DNA from: Diospyros lotus
Taxonomy: Eukaryota > Streptophyta > Magnoliopsida > Ericales > Ebenaceae
Assembly: GCF_014633365.1 (NCBI RefSeq)
Contig: NC_068341.1
Coordinates: 20,504,339 to 20,568,338 of the forward strand
DNA: 64,000 nucleotides
Reading direction: 5' to 3'
The notes under the pieces: generated by a model
What the model was told of the DNA's origin: nothing
What the model saw: only the letters and a program-made list of their open reading frames with translations
Databases searched by the model: none
Program-made: the position numbers and the translations under genes
Shown here: positions 12,985 to 24,099 of the stretch, piece after piece
Layout: each line of letters starts with the position of its first letter
How positions within the stretch are numbered: the first letter of the stretch is position 1

Positions 12985-14875
12985 ACCTCACTTAATCCAA
13001 AAGTAACTACATCACATAAGACTATGCAAAATAAGCTTGCTACCCTTAAAGTTTAAAGTAAATGCAAAGAATATCCTTAACATTTTAGAAAATACAATTT
13101 TCATCTTTATATTTTTAATTCTGTGTTATAGTTTTTCTTTCCCCTTTAGCTGACCCTTGTTAAATCTGAGAAAATGACTAAAATACTCTTATATTTTTAA
13201 GATTTTTCTCTTTTTATCTCTATCTTTCTTTCTTTCTCATTTTTAATCGAGTTGTCACCAATATTACATCCCCTACCATTAATGTAATCGAATCACATTT
13301 CTTTTTATAACTCATAATTGCCAACCCTTTTCTTCTATAACTTGACACTCTTAAAACTCACACCTCTATTTTGAGAATGGTCAAAGACAAACTTTATTGT
13401 CATGATTGAAAACTATTGTCATTAGTGTAGGAAAGAATCCACGATACTCAAAGTTTAGCAACAAGAGGTTTAGTACTTCTAAAAAAGAAGCTTGTCATCA
13501 TAAAATAAAGAAGTCTCTGTATGCCAACCTCACCAATGAGGTTTCAGTAATTCAAAATCACAATAATTGTGGGGTTTCAGCCATTACATCATTCTTTCCC
13601 CCTCTCCCCCTCTCTCTCATTGTGTCAATTCAGCCGTATTGGGATTCAATTTGCAAATTGTATGTATTCTGGAGGTGTATTTGCAAAAGATAATTTTTTT
13701 TTTTTTCTTTCTATTCTGTTGATGAAACTCTAACAATGGTTGAGTTTCAAAGGACCCCAACTATTGTCAAGAACCCAACCATTATTGAGGATTGATTGTT
13801 GAACCCCAGTAATTAGCAACACTAGCTAGTGGTGGTTGGTGGTGAGTGACCAACTACCAACCACTAGTGTTTTTTTTATTTTTTTTCAAATTAAAAGGGA
13901 GAGAAAAAATGAGAGGAAATGAAGATGGGGATCATTGTTATTTTCGTTAAGATTATCTATGCAACAATGGCAAATCTTAAAGGTAATTATTGCAATTTTC
14001 ACTAATTTTTTTCTTTTAAAATCAAATAATACCTTTTAACAATTTTTAACCTTTGAACTTTTATTGACTCAACTTTATGCCTAAATGTTTTGAATGGTTT
14101 AATTTCAGCTATGAAATTCAGTTTTAAAAAAATCATTCAAAGGGCAAAGCAAACCAAAAACTAACATATAAAGGCCAACTAAATTATTTGGAAAAGTTCA
14201 AAAGTGAATTTGAGAAAAAAAAAAAAAGAGAGGGGGGGCTAAACTGATCAAAATGAAAAAATTGAGAGGCAATTTGACTTTTATTGTTATTATTATTATT
14301 TTTATGTATGTTTCCTAAGAAATGGCTTTTGGGAGGCTATTTGAAGTGATTTTCTGTATGCATAACAAATAATATAAAATGTCTAAAAGACATAGAATGG
14401 TTAGAACCCACATCCTCATACTTATTATGAAGAGTAAGTCATCACCTAAAATTATTTTTCCCGTGTCCTTTGAAACAACCATTGCTACATATCTCCCTCC
14501 TTCCCTTCTCTGCATTTGGAAATATTGTCAAACAGTGAAAATCCATTTGGAAAAGTAGGTAACTCCCTGTTGAGCGTAAGCTATCAAGAACAAGAACCAA
14601 AGCGGAAAGGGGAATATATACAGAGAAGAAATAAAGAGGGAGAAAGGGGTCAGAGATAATCTCTGCCATGGAAGACTGTCCATAGTGATTGATATTTATG
14701 GTGGTGATCTTCATTCCTACCATCTCTCTCTCTCTCTCTCTCTCCAAGTTCAATATATTATCACTCTGTTGGTTTTGATAAAATTGTCTCTTTTTAAGTA
14801 ACTGTTTCCCTTTTTGCTGGTCCTTGTGATGATGCTAGCTTATTTGCAATTTATGTAGAAGAGAACAATGGACTT
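12985..14875. other. Gene-free stretch with dispersed-repeat character
   Basis: No supported gene. It holds an imperfect hairpin at 13818-13871 (arms ACTAGTGGTTGGT and complement) and a (CT)n tract near 14724-14744. Confidence 0.5.
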
Positions 14876-14884
14876 TCTGCGTAT

Positions 14885-15334
14885 GAGTCGTTCTACAGGC
14901 CCGACGGGCCTACTGAGCGGCTCATAGAAGGGGCAAAAAAGACGTTTTTGCCCTCGTCCACTTTGCAAATTTGCAAAACGAGCCACTACCCCCCCTTCTC
15001 TAGTGCGTCTCCCCTGTCACGGCTGCCGCCTCGCCTCGCCTCACCGCCACGCCTCGCTGCCATCGCCTCGCCTCCGTCGCCTCTCCGCCATGGCCGTCTC
15101 GCCTCTCCCTCACTGATAGTTGATCGGCGAGGGTGAGGCGGCTATGGCAGAGAGGCGACGGAGATGAGACGAGGCGAGGCGACAACAGTGAGGCGAGGCG
15201 ATGGCCATGGCAGGGGAGACGCATCAAAGAGGGGGGGGAATTCATGGGAGGTGGAGGGAGAAAGCAGGGCGTGGGGGCAAAATCAACTTTTTGCCCTCTT
15301 TTGGTAAACCCGTCGGGCTTTCTTTCATTTTCCT
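14885..15334. mobile_element. GC-rich foldback Mutator-type MITE, copy A
   Basis: Starts GAGTCGTTCTACAGGCCCG. The target duplication is 9 bp, TCTGCGTAT (14876-14884) and TCTGCCTAT (15335-15343), one mismatch. The inner arms (GGGGCAAAAAAGACG and GGGGGCAAAATCAAC on opposite strands) and the core of GCCTCGCCTCG/GAGGCGAGGCG form a long inverted repeat. A 9-bp duplication is typical of Mutator-like elements. The same family recurs at 42504 and 43332. Overlapping ORFs on both strands are by-products of the high GC content. Confidence 0.88.
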
Positions 15335-15343
15335 TCTGCCTAT

Positions 15344-16047
15344 ATTTTGCAGGTAAGATGGGGCCAAGAATTTCAGAGCATCCAGTTGCACAAGAATTTC
15401 AGAAGCAAAGGTAGAAAATGTCATTTTTATATAATTATTTTTGTATAGTGTTAGTTATCAAAATATCATTAAAATAGCATTTTTCTAATGATCGATGAGT
15501 TCTTCTTTTTTTGGGTCAAGAGCTAATTGAAATAAGTTTGATTTCTAGACATTTTGTCAATGAGTTACAGTTTTTCTAGGACATATAACCAGTAGCAAAC
15601 AAATGGCTATCTTATTATTTCTGATTTCTCTAATCTTGCAGAGGTCCTATGGCCTGGATAAGTTAAAATCTGCTTGACAGAATGCTTTAAAGAACCAAAA
15701 GAAATATACGAACTTTGGCTTTGTTAAAGAAGAAATATATTGCAATACAGTTGAGTTTCCATTAACATCTTAATATATGAAATGCCGAAATTACAACAAC
15801 AAAAAAAAATCAAATAGAAGTAGAAAAAAATAGGAGATTTTCACAGGAACTTTCACATTATTATGCTCTACTGTAATTGTGACGGCTAACCTCGGATACT
15901 GATTTATGTTGGAATCAATTTCTTGTCACTGACCTAATTAGGAAAACATAACAATCTTGACTTTGTTCATAGCTATTCTCTGGACTTTTACAGCTTTTTA
16001 GGAAAATATACACATCTTTATCCTAGTCCATGGAGTTATGGAGCTGT
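15344..16047. other. Intergenic, downstream of the endoglucanase gene
   Basis: AT-rich; no exon seen. Its right part presumably holds the 3'UTR and poly-A site of the minus-strand endoglucanase gene. Confidence 0.5.
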
Positions 16048-19000
16048 TTAAGGAATAAGATGGATATTTTGAAACATACCCATCTTGTCTATGCCTAAAT
16101 TATTGCCGCTAGTATCAGAAGATTGGCGAGGAGGATCATGGAGCGCGATTAGTGCTGCCACTAGGCCGGCGTTGCTCGATATGCTTGGTTCAGTGAACCA
16201 CGGCTTTTCTCTTTCATCTGAGAAGATGTCGCGCTGATCTGGCCCTGCAACCATGGCTCCCAGAAGATCATTTGGATTTGCTTCTTCTGATAGTCTCCAT
16301 TTTTCTCCTTCCTCGCAGGAATGCCATTGGCCATCCCAAGGTATGGATGCAGCCCTGTGATGAACTTGCTTTGGATACTTGTCTCCATATCCCACCACAT
16401 AGCTTATTTTCATTGGATTGCCCCCCAGTACGTAGTTCACCTGAGAAACAATGCCAAAATTTCAAGAAGGATACTCCAAAGCCGGTGATTTCTCAAACAA
16501 GAACATGATCCAGAACTTAATAGAATTGTTTATGCTGCTTTGGCAAAGGTTAAAATGTTTAATAACCTGTGACATGGAAAAGCTCCTTAGCATGGCCAGG
16601 GAGAAACCAGAGGTGCCGCAATTGCTGCCTGATCTTCGGAGAAGATCGAGGTAGTCGCTGTAGAGTTTACTTAGAAAAGATGCTGTCATGGCATACTGAA
16701 GTGGCGCACCACTGGCGGGCTTCAAGAGAATCAACCCACCTATTCAAAGAAAAATTGTGAACATATTGTTAGAATGTGTGAGATTTTTCTAAAGAGATCT
16801 TTTGTAGTTTAATTTCAGAAATTATGGTGAAAAAATATAGGATTAGTTGTGAATGTGTATATGTCTTTAAATCTAGGAATGTTGTCTATATAAAGAAATA
16901 TTTTAGTTGTTGCGTTAAGTAGATCTTATCAGTGTAATCAACTGCTACAGCCTTTGTTAATGAAAAGAGAGAGAGAGAAAAGCGTTGTCCTAGAGTTTTG
17001 TTCTCTCAATATTTGTTTGTTTGAATTTCTGTCTTTTACAAGTTGTGTTTATTGTGTGTGAGAGAGAACTCTAACAGTGGTATCAAAGTTGTTTTCTTAC
17101 GGGTTGTGGGTATAATCCCTTATTTTTTTCTTTTGTTCTTGGGGATTAAACATTGTGTGTTTGAGAGAAAACAAGTAAGCCATCCTTTCACTAAACCAAA
17201 AATTTGAAAGTTGTTTATTATGGCATCAGGAAGCTTCTCTGTAACTGGTCCTCCAGTTTTTTCTGGTGAGAATTATCAAATGTGGGCTATTAAAATGAAG
17301 ACCTACTTGAAAGCTCACAACTTGTGAGATGTAATAAAGCAAGAAGCAGCACATGTTCCACCTCTGAGAGGAAATGCTACCTTGAATGAAATCAAGAAGC
17401 ATGAGGAACAGGTTATGAAGAGTCCCAAGGCACTTACATGCCTGCATTCTACAGTATCAGAAGTTATTTTTGCAAGGATAATGGCCTGTGAAACAGTAAA
17501 GGAGGCCTGGGACAAATTGAAAAAAGAATTTGAGGGAAGTGACAGGGTTAAGCCAATCAGGCTTTTGACTTTTAAGAGAGAGTTTGAACTCTTGAAGATG
17601 AAGGAATCTGAAGGTGTTAAAAATTATGCTGTTGGAAATAGTTAATCAGATTAGACTCTATGGTAAGTTTATTTTAGATCAAAAGATGGTGGACGAGATC
17701 ATGATAAGCCTCCCTAATAAATTTGAGTCTAAGATTTCAGCCATAGAAAAATCGTGTGACTTGAGGACTCTTACTGTTGCAGAACTTATCTCTAAGTTGC
17801 AGGCACAAGAGCAAAGATTCTCAATGAGGTCTGAATATGTTACTAAAGGAGCCTTCCAAGCTTTCCAAGCAAAGCATAAGGGAAAAGCTCCACTAAGAAT
17901 AAAGGAATGAGAAGATGAAAACAAAGATGGTTATGGGAAAAGAAAATTTCGGCCTTGTGGAACTTGTGAAAAGACAAATCATGATGAAGATAGATGTTGG
18001 AAGAAGGTTCAATGCAATTTTTGCAAGAAGCAAGGTCATATAGAAAGATTTTGCAGAGCAAAGCAAAATCAAACTCAATAGCAACCTGTCCAGCAATCTA
18101 TTTAGCAAGCCAATTTCATTAATGAACAACCACAAGCTGAAGAATATTTGTTTTTTGCATCTCAAGTTTGTGAGTCATCAGAAACATACATTTGGAATGT
18201 CGACAGTGGTTGCAGCAATTACATGGCCAAAGATGCAAGCTTCTTTAAATTCTTGGGTAGATCAATCAAAACCAAAGTCATAACGGGAAATGGAAAGGTT
18301 ATACAAGCTAAAGGAAAAGGTTCAATTGCACTCTAGACATAAAAAGGTATGAAACTTGTTCTAGATGTTTTGTTTATACTAAAGCTTGAGAAAAATTTTC
18401 TTAGTGTTGCACAATTGATAAATAAGGGAAATTCTGTGGTATTTCAAAGAAATCTCTGCATCATATTTGATTCACATGATTGCAAGATTGCAGAAACAAA
18501 AATGGAAAACAAAAGCTTTGTCTTGAATTTGAAATCTGATGTATTTTGTACTCGAAGTGAAATAGTAGCTGATCAAGATAGAACTGCGGAGGAAAATAAA
18601 AGGTTGGAAAAAATTGATTCTATAGATGCTAGAAAGAAAATTGAGCATTGTAGTGCAGCCATTTGGGATCTTATTTCAGATGTTAAGAGTTCAAAATCTA
18701 ATGTTTGGAGTAAATCAATTGAGGAGTTTAAGAAGAGTAAATCAAGTTCAATGCCATTAGTTTGTGATGAAAATGTGTCAAAAGTTAAGGTTGAAAAGCT
18801 GATTGCTCCTTCAAGAGCTAATCAAGTAATTTGGTCCAAGAAGTGTTCATCAAATGTGAGATTGAATCAAGCTAGAGTTTCTCAACCTTTCAATAGTGAA
18901 AATTCTGCTATTTCAGTTACTAATCATCATGTTCAGTATGGAAGAGCAAAGCAAATTTATGTGAAGAACAATTCAATCAAAAAAGCTAAGAAGAATTATT

Positions 19001-21072
19001 TTGTGAAGCTGGTTCATTGCAAATCAGATTATGAAGGTCCATGTTTGAAGAAATAATAGCAAAGATTGAAATCTCTAAGAAAAATCTCAAGGAGTGTTAG
19101 AATGTGTGAGATTTTTCTAAAGAGATGTTTTATGGTTCAATTCCAGAAATTATGACGAAGAAATCTAGTGTTAGTTGTGAATGTATGTATGTCCTTAATT
19201 CTAGAAATGTTGTTTAAGTAAAGAAATGCTTTAGTTGTTGTGTTACGTAATCTTGTCAGTGCAACCAGCTGCTGTATATAACAGCCTTTGTTAATGAAAA
19301 AAGAGAGAGAAAAGTGCTGTCCTAATGAGTTTTGTTCTCTCAATATCTGTTTGTTTGAATTTCTATCTTTTGTAAATTGTGTTTACTGACTGTGAGAGAG
19401 AACTCTAACACATGTGAATGACAAGACTGAACAACAGATCAGTATTCATTACACTGGTATGGCTCAAATCCGTTGTAGAGAATGTACCTTCTGTTGTTTT
19501 GAAGTTTTGGCCAGAAAGATATGAACACATTAGCAAGTCAGTTCTGTTTGATGATGATACAAAAGCAGCCTCATATGGGTACCCAAGATCGCGGAAAAAT
19601 CTGAGTCTCATTAGCAAAACCTGTTAAAAAAAAAAAAAAGATCCAGTATTTAAAACACTGATAATCAATCTCAATCTGAAGAACTAATGAAAACTATATA
19701 TATGTTACAGCAATAGCAGTGAGCTTGTTGTTCCAATAGAGAATGCCTTTCTCAGAAGGCATTTCCTCTTCCTCTGCTGCATGAAAGTTGTCGGTTGCAT
19801 ATTGAAGATAACTGTTGTTTCCAGTAGCAAAGAACAACCAAGTGCCTCCCCAAACCAATTCATCTTTATAGCCAGATGAGTTGTAAAACTGCCTGGCTTG
19901 TCCTCCACAATCGTCAATTGAAGTGTACGTTCCTTGCTGTTTTTTATCTACACTTCTTGCAGTCTCAAACAATTCCTCTGCTGCATCGATCAATTTTCTA
20001 GAATAATCTTTGTCATCTCTAAATACTAGGGATGCAGCTGATAATGCTGCAACAATTTCCCCTGCTAGGTCTGAAGCTGCCCCACCACAAACCAAAACAG
20101 GCCTTTTATAGTTCATATCCTCAGGTCTTTGCCAGCAGTTTATGTCGGTGTTGATTGTAGGCCCTGTATTGGTACTTCCAACCTAAAAATAATACCCACA
20201 GAAATTTTAGTGAAAAGAAGGGACATTTGTAAGAAATTTTCCTTTTTTTTAACGTAGAAAATTTACATAAACAAATTGGATTTAGATAACTTTCCTGTGA
20301 ATAAAGAGTGGTGGCTTGATTGGAAGTTGAATTTGCAGGAACAAAGAGCTTTAGCAAGTAGTCACTGCCCCATTTGATAATGTTCTTGACATGGTCAAGC
20401 TCACCTATGTCAGCATATTTCTGATGATACTCTATCACTGTCCAACTCAAGAGGGTGACAGTATAGGCTGTAGGGAAGCTAAATTTTATGTTGTTGCCTG
20501 AATCATAAAAACCACCGATGAGATCAGTCTGTACACTGCTCGTACTCCCATCGTGTAAACCTGAATCTCCTCGAAACTTCACTGAACTGTTCTTCGGGAG
20601 AATCCCAGCTGCATGAAAGAGTACAATAACAGAACTCGTCAATTGCTCGAACTGCAGGTAGAGATCGATGGAGGATGATGTACTTACACTTCTGTGCATC
20701 AAAGAACACGAGTGCTTGGATTAATGCCAGTCTTAGATCATTTGAAGGGCCGCGGTGCTTATGTTTGTTTGGCAAGAAATGCAAGAGTAGAACAAGCAAG
20801 ATGACAGCAAAAACTAGGGAGGCCAAGATACAGACACAGCGTTTGAAGTACTTCTTGTCTGTGATCACAAGATTGAAACTGATGGATTTAGAGAATCGCG
20901 GAGGGAGCGAATCAAGGCCGGTTGAGGACTGAGGGAGGAGATTGAAGTCGACCTCGATGGAGTTCCACCGACTTGACGAGGGCAGAAGCCGGCCTGCCTC
21001 GCTGATTGTGTGGACAAATCTTGCAGTTGGCATGTCTGCATCAGAGGCCATAGAGTAGTTAGATCCAGGCAT
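16048..21072 (-). CDS. KORRIGAN-type membrane-anchored endo-1,4-beta-glucanase (GH9), six exons
   Basis: Complement of join(16048..16440, 16567..16739, 19488..19620, 19709..20182, 20295..20608, 20688..21072); 623 residues, close to the KORRIGAN1 length. Family role: a type II membrane glucanase trimming glucan during cellulose synthesis at the plasma membrane and Golgi. A cytosolic tail is followed by a membrane segment at 79-100 and a GH9 domain from about 112 to the end. Landmarks are FFDAQKS, FYDSGNNIKFSFP, CWQRPEDM, HHRAAS (His520-His521-Arg522) and the presumed acid Glu577 in FTEPSISSNAGL. The first in-frame ATG after an upstream stop was taken as start. Oddities: the second intron begins GA, not GT; the usual DAGD motif reads DSGN (Asp164, Asn167); the proline-rich C-terminus of KORRIGAN1 is missing; intron 4 carries a Copia element. 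All other introns are GT-AG. It looks like a KOR2/KOR3-like or divergent paralogue. Confidence 0.9.
16767..17076 (+). repeat. Copia 5' LTR
   Basis: 310 bp, TGTTAGAATG to CTCTAACA. It matches the 316-bp 3' copy with scattered substitutions and small indels, so the insertion is not very recent. Confidence 0.93.
17220..18109 (+). pseudogene. Copia gag, broken by stops and a frameshift
   Basis: The frame starts MASGSFSVTGPPVFSGENYQ, a typical Copia gag N-terminus. A TGA stop interrupts at about 17326 and the frame shifts near 17630. The middle part (EIMISLPNKFESKISAIE) matches the UBN2-type gag domain. Two CCHC knuckles follow: CGTCEKTNHDEDRC near 17955 and CNFCKKQGHIERFC near 18012. All zinc ligands are intact despite the breaks. 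Confidence 0.88.
18148..19056 (+). pseudogene. Copia protease and pre-integrase remnant fused to a unique lysine- and serine-rich tail
   Basis: The first part holds the retropepsin active site (NVDSGCSNYM, Asp-Ser-Gly intact) and ends at a stop near 18334. A 235-codon ORF from 18349 starts with pre-integrase-like sequence (LFILKLEKNFLSVAQLINKG). From about 18540 it becomes K/S/E-rich sequence I do not recognise and stops just before the 3' LTR. Integrase and reverse transcriptase are absent, so the tail is either a scrambled pol remnant or acquired sequence. Confidence 0.75.
19095..19410 (+). repeat. Copia 3' LTR
   Basis: 316 bp, begins TGTTAGAATG and ends CTCTAACA, preceded by a short purine tract AAGGAG. 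Confidence 0.93.
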
Positions 21073-22084
21073 GGTTGAAGAACCGGAGTCGTCTCCAAAC
21101 TGGCCTTCTGCTTTTGGTGCCTTAATTCCTTCACATTTTTAGAACCCTTGTGTTGATTTTCAGTGTCTCAGCAAATCACTGGATTGCTCTGCATTCAGAA
21201 GTAGTTGGAAAAATGGAAGACAGCCAGAAATTGGGTTTGAAAATGTGGGGAATTTTCCCCATTTTTTTCTTTTCAAGCGATATGCCATTGGACTGATAGA
21301 AAATTTTGGATTTTGCCGAAGGCGTAACTGTCATAACGGTCACTTCAAGGCATGCAATGTATGAAGAGACACAGGCCGACCTTTTACTACTGTTTCCTTG
21401 CCTAGTTTTTGTTGCACAAATGGCAGAGATTTTGGCTGTATCATAATTCAAAATAACGTTTTGAAATAATATTACTAGAATATTATTATAATGATGCCTC
21501 AGCCGGCATTTTATAACTGATTGAGTTGTATATTTTTTACTGCTTTTTTCTTTTTTAAGGTACGAGTACGATTATTAATAAATTATAATAAAGTCGAAAT
21601 GATTCATTTTAAAATTAAGATGTAATTAAGATAATTTAATTATATAAAAATAAGATAGATAGGAACTCATGTAGAAAGAATAAAAGAAATGTTTTCTAAG
21701 ATCTAACATTGATATATTGTTTTAGAGATGTTATTATCATTTTTTGGAATTATATTACTAAAATTCTATCTATAAAAGAGTAATGGGAATAACCACTCTT
21801 GAGGTTTGGTTGAATTGCAAGAACCACCCCTATATTTTGAAAATAGCAATAATTTTTCTTCTTGTTAAATAATGGAACAAAATATCCATTTTGCTTTTTA
21901 TTCTCTCTTCTATTTTCTTTTTTTTTTTCTTTCTCCTTTTTCATCTAATTTTGAAAAAAAAAAACAAAAAAACAACTAATGGTCAATGGTTGTCGGTGAC
22001 TACAATATTATGGTGAATTTGGGTTCGAACTCAGAATAGATAAAAATCTAAAAAGGCTAAAATGAGAAATAATATTACTACTTT
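21073..22084. other. Endoglucanase upstream region and AT-rich spacer
   Basis: Holds the presumed 5'UTR and promoter of the minus-strand endoglucanase (21073 to about 21450), then AT-rich spacer. No additional gene was seen. CTTGAGGTTTGG near 21800 resembles a common plant dispersed repeat. Confidence 0.45.
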
Positions 22085-22567
22085 TGTTTAATTTGATAAT
22101 GATTCATTGTATGAATCATGGGAAAAAATTAAAGATTTGTTTAGCAAATGTCCTCATCATGGCTTACCAATTTGGCTTCAAGTCCAAACTTTTTATATTG
22201 GTATATATTCGCCTAATCATTGTATGATAGATGTAGTTGCAGAAGGTACCATTATGAGAAAGACACTAGAAGAAGCCCATGATCCTTTGGAAGAGCTGGC
22301 TTCCAATAGCTATCAAATTGCTATTTTACTTAGGAGTTGGTTTGCATAGTGTTGCTTCTTTTGCTACTTTGTTTGCACAAATTGCTATTTTGAATAGAAA
22401 GTTGGATAATTTAGGAACATCAACAATGAGTATTTCTTCTGGTATTTCATGTGAATTATGTGGTCAATTAGGTCATGCTAGTGTTGAATATTAAGTAGGA
22501 AATCCTTTTTCTTTTTTCTTCTAATGAGCATGTTAATTTTGTTTCTCATGGCAGTACGTCCAACTTT

Positions 22568-22653
22568 AATCCTTATTCCAATACTTACAATTCAAGATAG
22601 ATGAGTCATTAATCCTTATTCCAATACTTACAATCCAAGATAGATGAGTCATC
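22568..22653 (+). repeat. 43-bp tandem duplication inside the Athila gag
   Basis: Two copies of a 43-bp unit starting AATCCTTATTCCAATACTTA, differing at two positions at most. It breaks the gag frame. Confidence 0.85.
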
Positions 22654-23265
22654 TTAATTTTTCATGGAGTAATAACCAAACTAAAACACCTCCAAGCTTT
22701 CAACAACAAAAGAGGAAGCCAAGTTTGGAGGATTTGATGACTAAATTTATTAATAGTGCCAAAACAAGGTTTCAAAGTCAAGAGGTATCTACTAGGAATT
22801 TAGAAACTTAAGTTGGACAACTTGCTAATTTGATTTCTAAAAGAGATCTAGGAGATTTACCTAGTAAAATAGAGAAGAATCCAAGGGAACAAGTAAAAGA
22901 TATCATTTTTATAAGAAGCGGTAAGGAGCTTAGAGATAATCAAGAAAAGAATAAAGAGGGTGAAAGAAAACAAGATCGAGCCATAGAGGAAGAAAAAGAT
23001 TATGGAAGTGATTATGAACAACCTATAAGCCCAAAATTCCTTTTGCCCAATCTTACAAGCTAGCTTGGATAAGCAATTTGCTAAATTCTTGGAGGTCTTT
23101 AAAAAGTTACATATTAACATTCCTCTTATTGATTCTATTTCAGAAATGCCAAGTTATGCTAAATTCTTGGAGATCTTAGAAAACAAAAGGAAATTGAAGG
23201 AGTTCAAGATGGTGAAATAAAATAAAGAATGTTCAATAATTCTTCAAAACAAGTTACCTCTTAAA

Positions 23266-23844
23266 TTGAAGGATATAGGGAATTTTTTTATACATTTCAC
23301 TATTGGTGATGTTAATTTTGATAAAACTTTGTGTGATTTAGGTGCATGTCTTAATCTTATGCCTTTCCATTTTTTTAGGAAGTTTGGATTGGGAGAATCT
23401 TCACTTACCACCATTTCTCTTCAATTGGCAAATACGAATATCAACTATCCAAAAGGAGTGGTGGAAGATGTCTTGGTAAAAGTTGACAAATTCATCTTCC
23501 TAGTAGATTTCATTGTACTTGATATGGAGGAATGCTTTGAGATGCCTTTGATTCTAGGAAGACCATTCCTTGCTACTAGAAGAGCTCTCATTGATATGCA
23601 ACAAATAAATCTTAGTCCTAGAATACATGATGAAAAGAGAGTTTTTAATGTATTTGAGGCTATGGAATATCCTTATAATGATGAAAGAAATGTTTTAATG
23701 ATTGAAGTTGTGGGTGATTTAGTAGATGGACATTTTAATGTTTCTAGGTTAGATGATTCTATCAAAAATTGTGTTACTATTGCTTTGTATGTGAAGGATA
23801 AATTTTTAGGTGAGGAAAGCATATGGAGGCCGTGGCGTACCTAG
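23266..23844 (+). pseudogene. Athila-type retroelement aspartic protease domain, open frame
   Basis: 192 codons open. The active-site triplet is DLG within CDLGACLNLMPF, as usual for Athila proteases, where a Ser commonly follows the Ala. LILGRPFLATRRALID is the typical downstream motif. The upstream gag and downstream pol frames are broken, so it is not expected to work. Confidence 0.85.
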
Positions 23845-24099
23845 GAGAAAGCTACAAAGGATCATCTTTTAAAATAGGGCAATTTCTACCTTTGGATGTT
23901 TCATCTTCTTTGAAAGTCAAGCCATCCATTGAGGAGCCTCTTATTCTTGAATTGTAAGCTCTTCATTTTCATTTAAAGTATGTTTCTTTAGGCAATTCAT
24001 ATACCTTAACTATGATTATTTCCTCTTCCTTGATAGATATACCTAGGAGGATAATTGCAGTCCGTCTCGAGGGATCGAACCATCCTTATAGTTTTACAT

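Larger units (their letters stand above)
16767..19410 (+). mobile_element. Non-autonomous Copia element in endoglucanase intron 4
   Basis: A 2644-bp element with LTRs at 16767-17076 and 19095-19410, a Met-tRNA-type primer site TGGTATCAAAGT at 17078-17089, and flanks CATAT (16762-16766) and CATGT (19411-19415), a 5-bp target duplication with one mismatch. It lies antisense to the endoglucanase. It encodes gag with two zinc knuckles and a protease, then goes straight to the 3' LTR. No integrase, reverse transcriptase or RNase H is present. Stop codons break the gag frame. Confidence 0.93.
22085..24045 (+). mobile_element. Athila-like Gypsy fragment: gag and protease, truncated before reverse transcriptase
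   Basis: Broken frames read as Athila-type gag (LYESWEKIKDLFSKCPHHGLP, then LQVQTFYIGIY). A knuckle near 22448-22490 reads CELCGQLGHASVEY, with the last Cys lost to Tyr. The gag end follows (LETQVGQLANLISKRDLG after one stop, then IFIRSGKEL). The aspartic protease is open at 23266-23844 (LCDLGACLNLMPF, then LILGRPFLATRRALID). The start of the pol linker (KPSIEEPLILEL) ends in stops by about 24045. No reverse transcriptase, integrase or LTR was found, so it is a truncated dead copy. Confidence 0.88.

Noticed and set aside
14948..15424. Overlapping ORFs on both strands in the GC-rich block
   Set aside because: They arise from the GC-rich palindrome of foldback MITE copy A; no domain and no splice context.
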